Positions 37,536 to 38,876 of a stretch of DNA of 38,876 nt are shown here, one piece after another. Under the pieces are notes generated by a model. That model saw only the letters and a list, made by a program, of their open reading frames with translations, was not told where the DNA came from and ran no database searches. The stretch's first letter is position 1, and each line of letters starts with the position of its first letter. The translations under genes and the position numbers were made by a program. Origin of the DNA: a virus; the IMG/VR virus record IMGVR_UViG_3300045970_000259, positions 1 through 38,876 of that record; one strand, given 5' to 3'.

Positions 37536-37747
37536 TTCAGCACCTGCGCAATGATCGCCGCGACCACCGCAGACAACAACAGGCCGGCGAGGCCCAGCGA
37601 GATAACTTTGGTTGCCCAGAATTCGTGCTTGGTCACATAGTCTTCCAACAACGTTCGCAGAACATGCGTCTCCCGCTGCATCGAAATAACGCGCTCGTCC
37701 AGGCGGGCCAGCAGGATCATTGAGTCGCTGTCGTCGTCACGATTCAC
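37532..37747 (-). CDS. Holin-like small membrane protein (XhlA-like layout)
   Basis: A 71-residue protein from GTG 37747, with a GAGGG ribosome-binding site. The N-terminal part (MILLARLDERVISMQRETHV, then LRTLLEDYVTKHEF) is a coiled-coil helix, followed by one transmembrane helix (KVISLGLAGLLLSAVVAAII). This is the XhlA/haemolysin-type architecture associated with phage holins. It starts the lysis cassette behind the tail-tip gene and overlaps the collagen-like gene by ATGA. Confidence 0.72.
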   Translation of the reverse strand: MNRDDDSDSMILLARLDERVISMQRETHVLRTLLEDYVTKHEFWATKVISLGLAGLLLSAVVAAIIAQVLK

Positions 37748-37770
37748 GTCGGCCCTCGTTTGATTTCGTA

Positions 37771-38876
37771 TTAAATGACCGGATAACTAAAAACGACGGT
37801 GCATTTTGCGATCAGCGTTGCAGACGACACCCAGGCACAAACAGCTTCGTCATTCGTTGCATCGCCATACACCCGAACGGGGCCGAATACCGTCCCAGAT
37901 ACGCGAAACGCGCCCGCTCCGATCAAGTCATAGATGTCAATGTTGGACGCGACTGGCAGCGTTACTCGTAGCGTTATTTCTGTACCCGCCGTCGTGCAGC
38001 CTGAATCAAACGCAACAGAGCACGTTACGATGTTTCCATCGCGCGTCCACAAACTCTGGCGCGATGAAATACTTGTGGCGTTGCTGACATTGGTCAGCGT
38101 CGGCGTGTAGGTGCCGCTCTTTCCAAGCACGGTTTGTGTCGTGGTGACTTCGCTGGTCGCCTCCTGCCCCTTCGGGTACGTCGCGGTGCGTACCGCGTCC
38201 AGAGACTTGATGCGAAATACCGTCGACCCCGCTGGCACTTTGTCAGTCTCGTAGCGGACGGCCGGATATGCGACCACGTCGAGCACGGTTGCTGCCGCCC
38301 AATTGGCGCCCCCGTAGCGAAGTTCGTAAGAGCGAATGTCGGTCCCAGACGCGGCCGGCCACGTCAGCGTTACGGTGCCAGGAACGGAAACATCCGCAGA
38401 CAGGCTGGCAACGTTCGCTGGCGGAGTTCCAACCCGGCCGACAGGCGTTATTGCGCTCGGAGATCCAACCATCGCCGACAGTTTGCCCGACGTGCTAACG
38501 CTTCGCACCGACGCCGCGTATGTGACGCCGATGGCAATTTGCGGCGACGTCCATGATGTTTGGCCGCGGCTGACTTCCGCGTAAAAGAACTGGACGCCAC
38601 CGCGCCCGAACACCCAAATATTGTAGTGATCGATGAACGGATAGCCGACGGGTTCCGTCCAGCCGAGCGTGATTGTATGTACCCACTCTCCACCCTGCGA
38701 TTGCTCTAGCGTTTCTGTCCACGCAAGGCCGGTAGGAAGTGGCGGCGCGTCCAGCGGATTGGGCATCGTGGTATCCGGCGTCGTCGGCGCGGTGGCAATG
38801 GCGTTGCTGTACTTTGCCGCATCGTATTCCACGCACCCGATGCGCCAGCGTCCGGCAGAGATTGGATCAAGCCGAG
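37771..38876 (-). CDS. Tail tip protein, C-terminal part with FN3 domains (cut by right edge)
   Basis: A 368-residue open frame enters from the right edge; the first codons (RLDPISAGRWRIGCVEYDAA) are those expected within a J-like tail tip after its hub part. Two FN3-like domains follow (PTGLAWTETLEQ and PPANVASLSADVSVPGTVTL), then a C-terminal beta domain of the receptor-binding type (GTYTPTLTNVSNATSISSR and ITLRVTLPVASNIDIY). The stop is 23 bases before the holin-like start. It completes the protein whose first 381 codons leave the left edge. Frames at the ends differ by an amount that needs a missing segment of length 3k+2, so roughly 20-30 residues are probably absent. Confidence 0.9.
   Translation of the reverse strand, partial: RLDPISAGRWRIGCVEYDAAKYSNAIATAPTTPDTTMPNPLDAPPLPTGLAWTETLEQSQGGEWVHTITLGWTEPVGYPFIDHYNIWVFGRGGVQFFYAEVSRGQTSWTSPQIAIGVTYAASVRSVSTSGKLSAMVGSPSAITPVGRVGTPPANVASLSADVSVPGTVTLTWPAASGTDIRSYELRYGGANWAAATVLDVVAYPAVRYETDKVPAGSTVFRIKSLDAVRTATYPKGQEATSEVTTTQTVLGKSGTYTPTLTNVSNATSISSRQSLWTRDGNIVTCSVAFDSGCTTAGTEITLRVTLPVASNIDIYDLIGAGAFRVSGTVFGPVRVYGDATNDEAVCAWVSSATLIAKCTVVFSYPVI

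Noticed and set aside
1-38876. Perfect circular join of the two window ends
   Set aside because: Joining 38876 to 1 puts the tail-tip gene out of frame by one and creates an early stop; a short missing segment is required.
1-38876. Integrated prophage with host flanks
   Set aside because: No host genes at either end, attP is intact and internal, and both ends are in one tail gene.
1-38876. CRISPR array, rRNA genes or insertion sequence
   Set aside because: No regularly spaced repeats, no rRNA sequence and no transposase motif were found in the window.

Overview
The window is a nearly complete genome of a temperate, lambda-like siphovirus with an HK97-type head, about 38.9 kb and GC-rich. 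The host is probably a betaproteobacterium (Burkholderiales-like). That host call is inference from the base composition, the phiE125/HK97-style head genes and the lambda-like lysozyme. No host gene is present. The two window ends cut the same minus-strand tail-tip gene: its N-terminal half runs off position 1 and its C-terminal half enters at 38876. The integrase and a phage attachment site lie internally. The sequence therefore reads as a circular genome (virion, episome or metagenomic circle) opened inside the tail-tip gene, with a short piece missing at the joint, and not as an integrated prophage.

Layout. (1) Minus strand, 20989 down to 1 and then 38876 down to 34673, is one long late block. 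It holds a late promoter and an HNH nuclease, small and large terminase, portal, ClpP-like protease, major capsid, virion accessory and repeat proteins, connectors, tail terminator, tail tube, tail chaperones with a -1 frameshift, tape measure, minor tail proteins and tail tip. Across the joint follow the FN3 tail-tip end, a holin-like protein, a collagen-like membrane protein, a lysozyme fused to a membrane domain, and three small proteins. (2) Minus strand, 24891 down to 20986, is the right early operon: Cro-like protein, ribbon-helix-helix protein, nuclease, primase-helicase, zinc protein and a Q-like late regulator. (3) The switch lies at 24899-25781. A CI-like repressor and a membrane zinc protein are read on the plus strand between two promoters with identical hexamers and matching 15-bp operators. 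(4) Plus strand, 25933-34542, is the left early operon: lipoprotein, small proteins, a GQH-motif protein, Sak4-type ATPase, HNH nuclease, DUF669-type protein, two PD-(D/E)XK nucleases, a string of small accessory genes, excisionase and integrase. It ends at attP, which is the 3' half of a tRNA with anticodon CAT.

How it works together. Repressor bound at OR and OL would silence both early promoters. Once these fire, the right operon makes Cro and replication proteins and then the Q-like factor. Just beyond that factor's gene is a promoter (TTGACA-17-GATTAT) followed about 20 nt later by an intrinsic terminator, the arrangement of lambda pR'/tR'. Similar terminators recur before the capsid and tail-tube genes, so late expression probably depends on antitermination. 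The left operon supplies recombination, accessory and integration functions. Most neighbours overlap by ATGA, GTGA or TAATG. No stretch above 300 bases lacks a gene; the largest gap (25677-25932) holds a terminator, OL/PL and the leader of the left operon.
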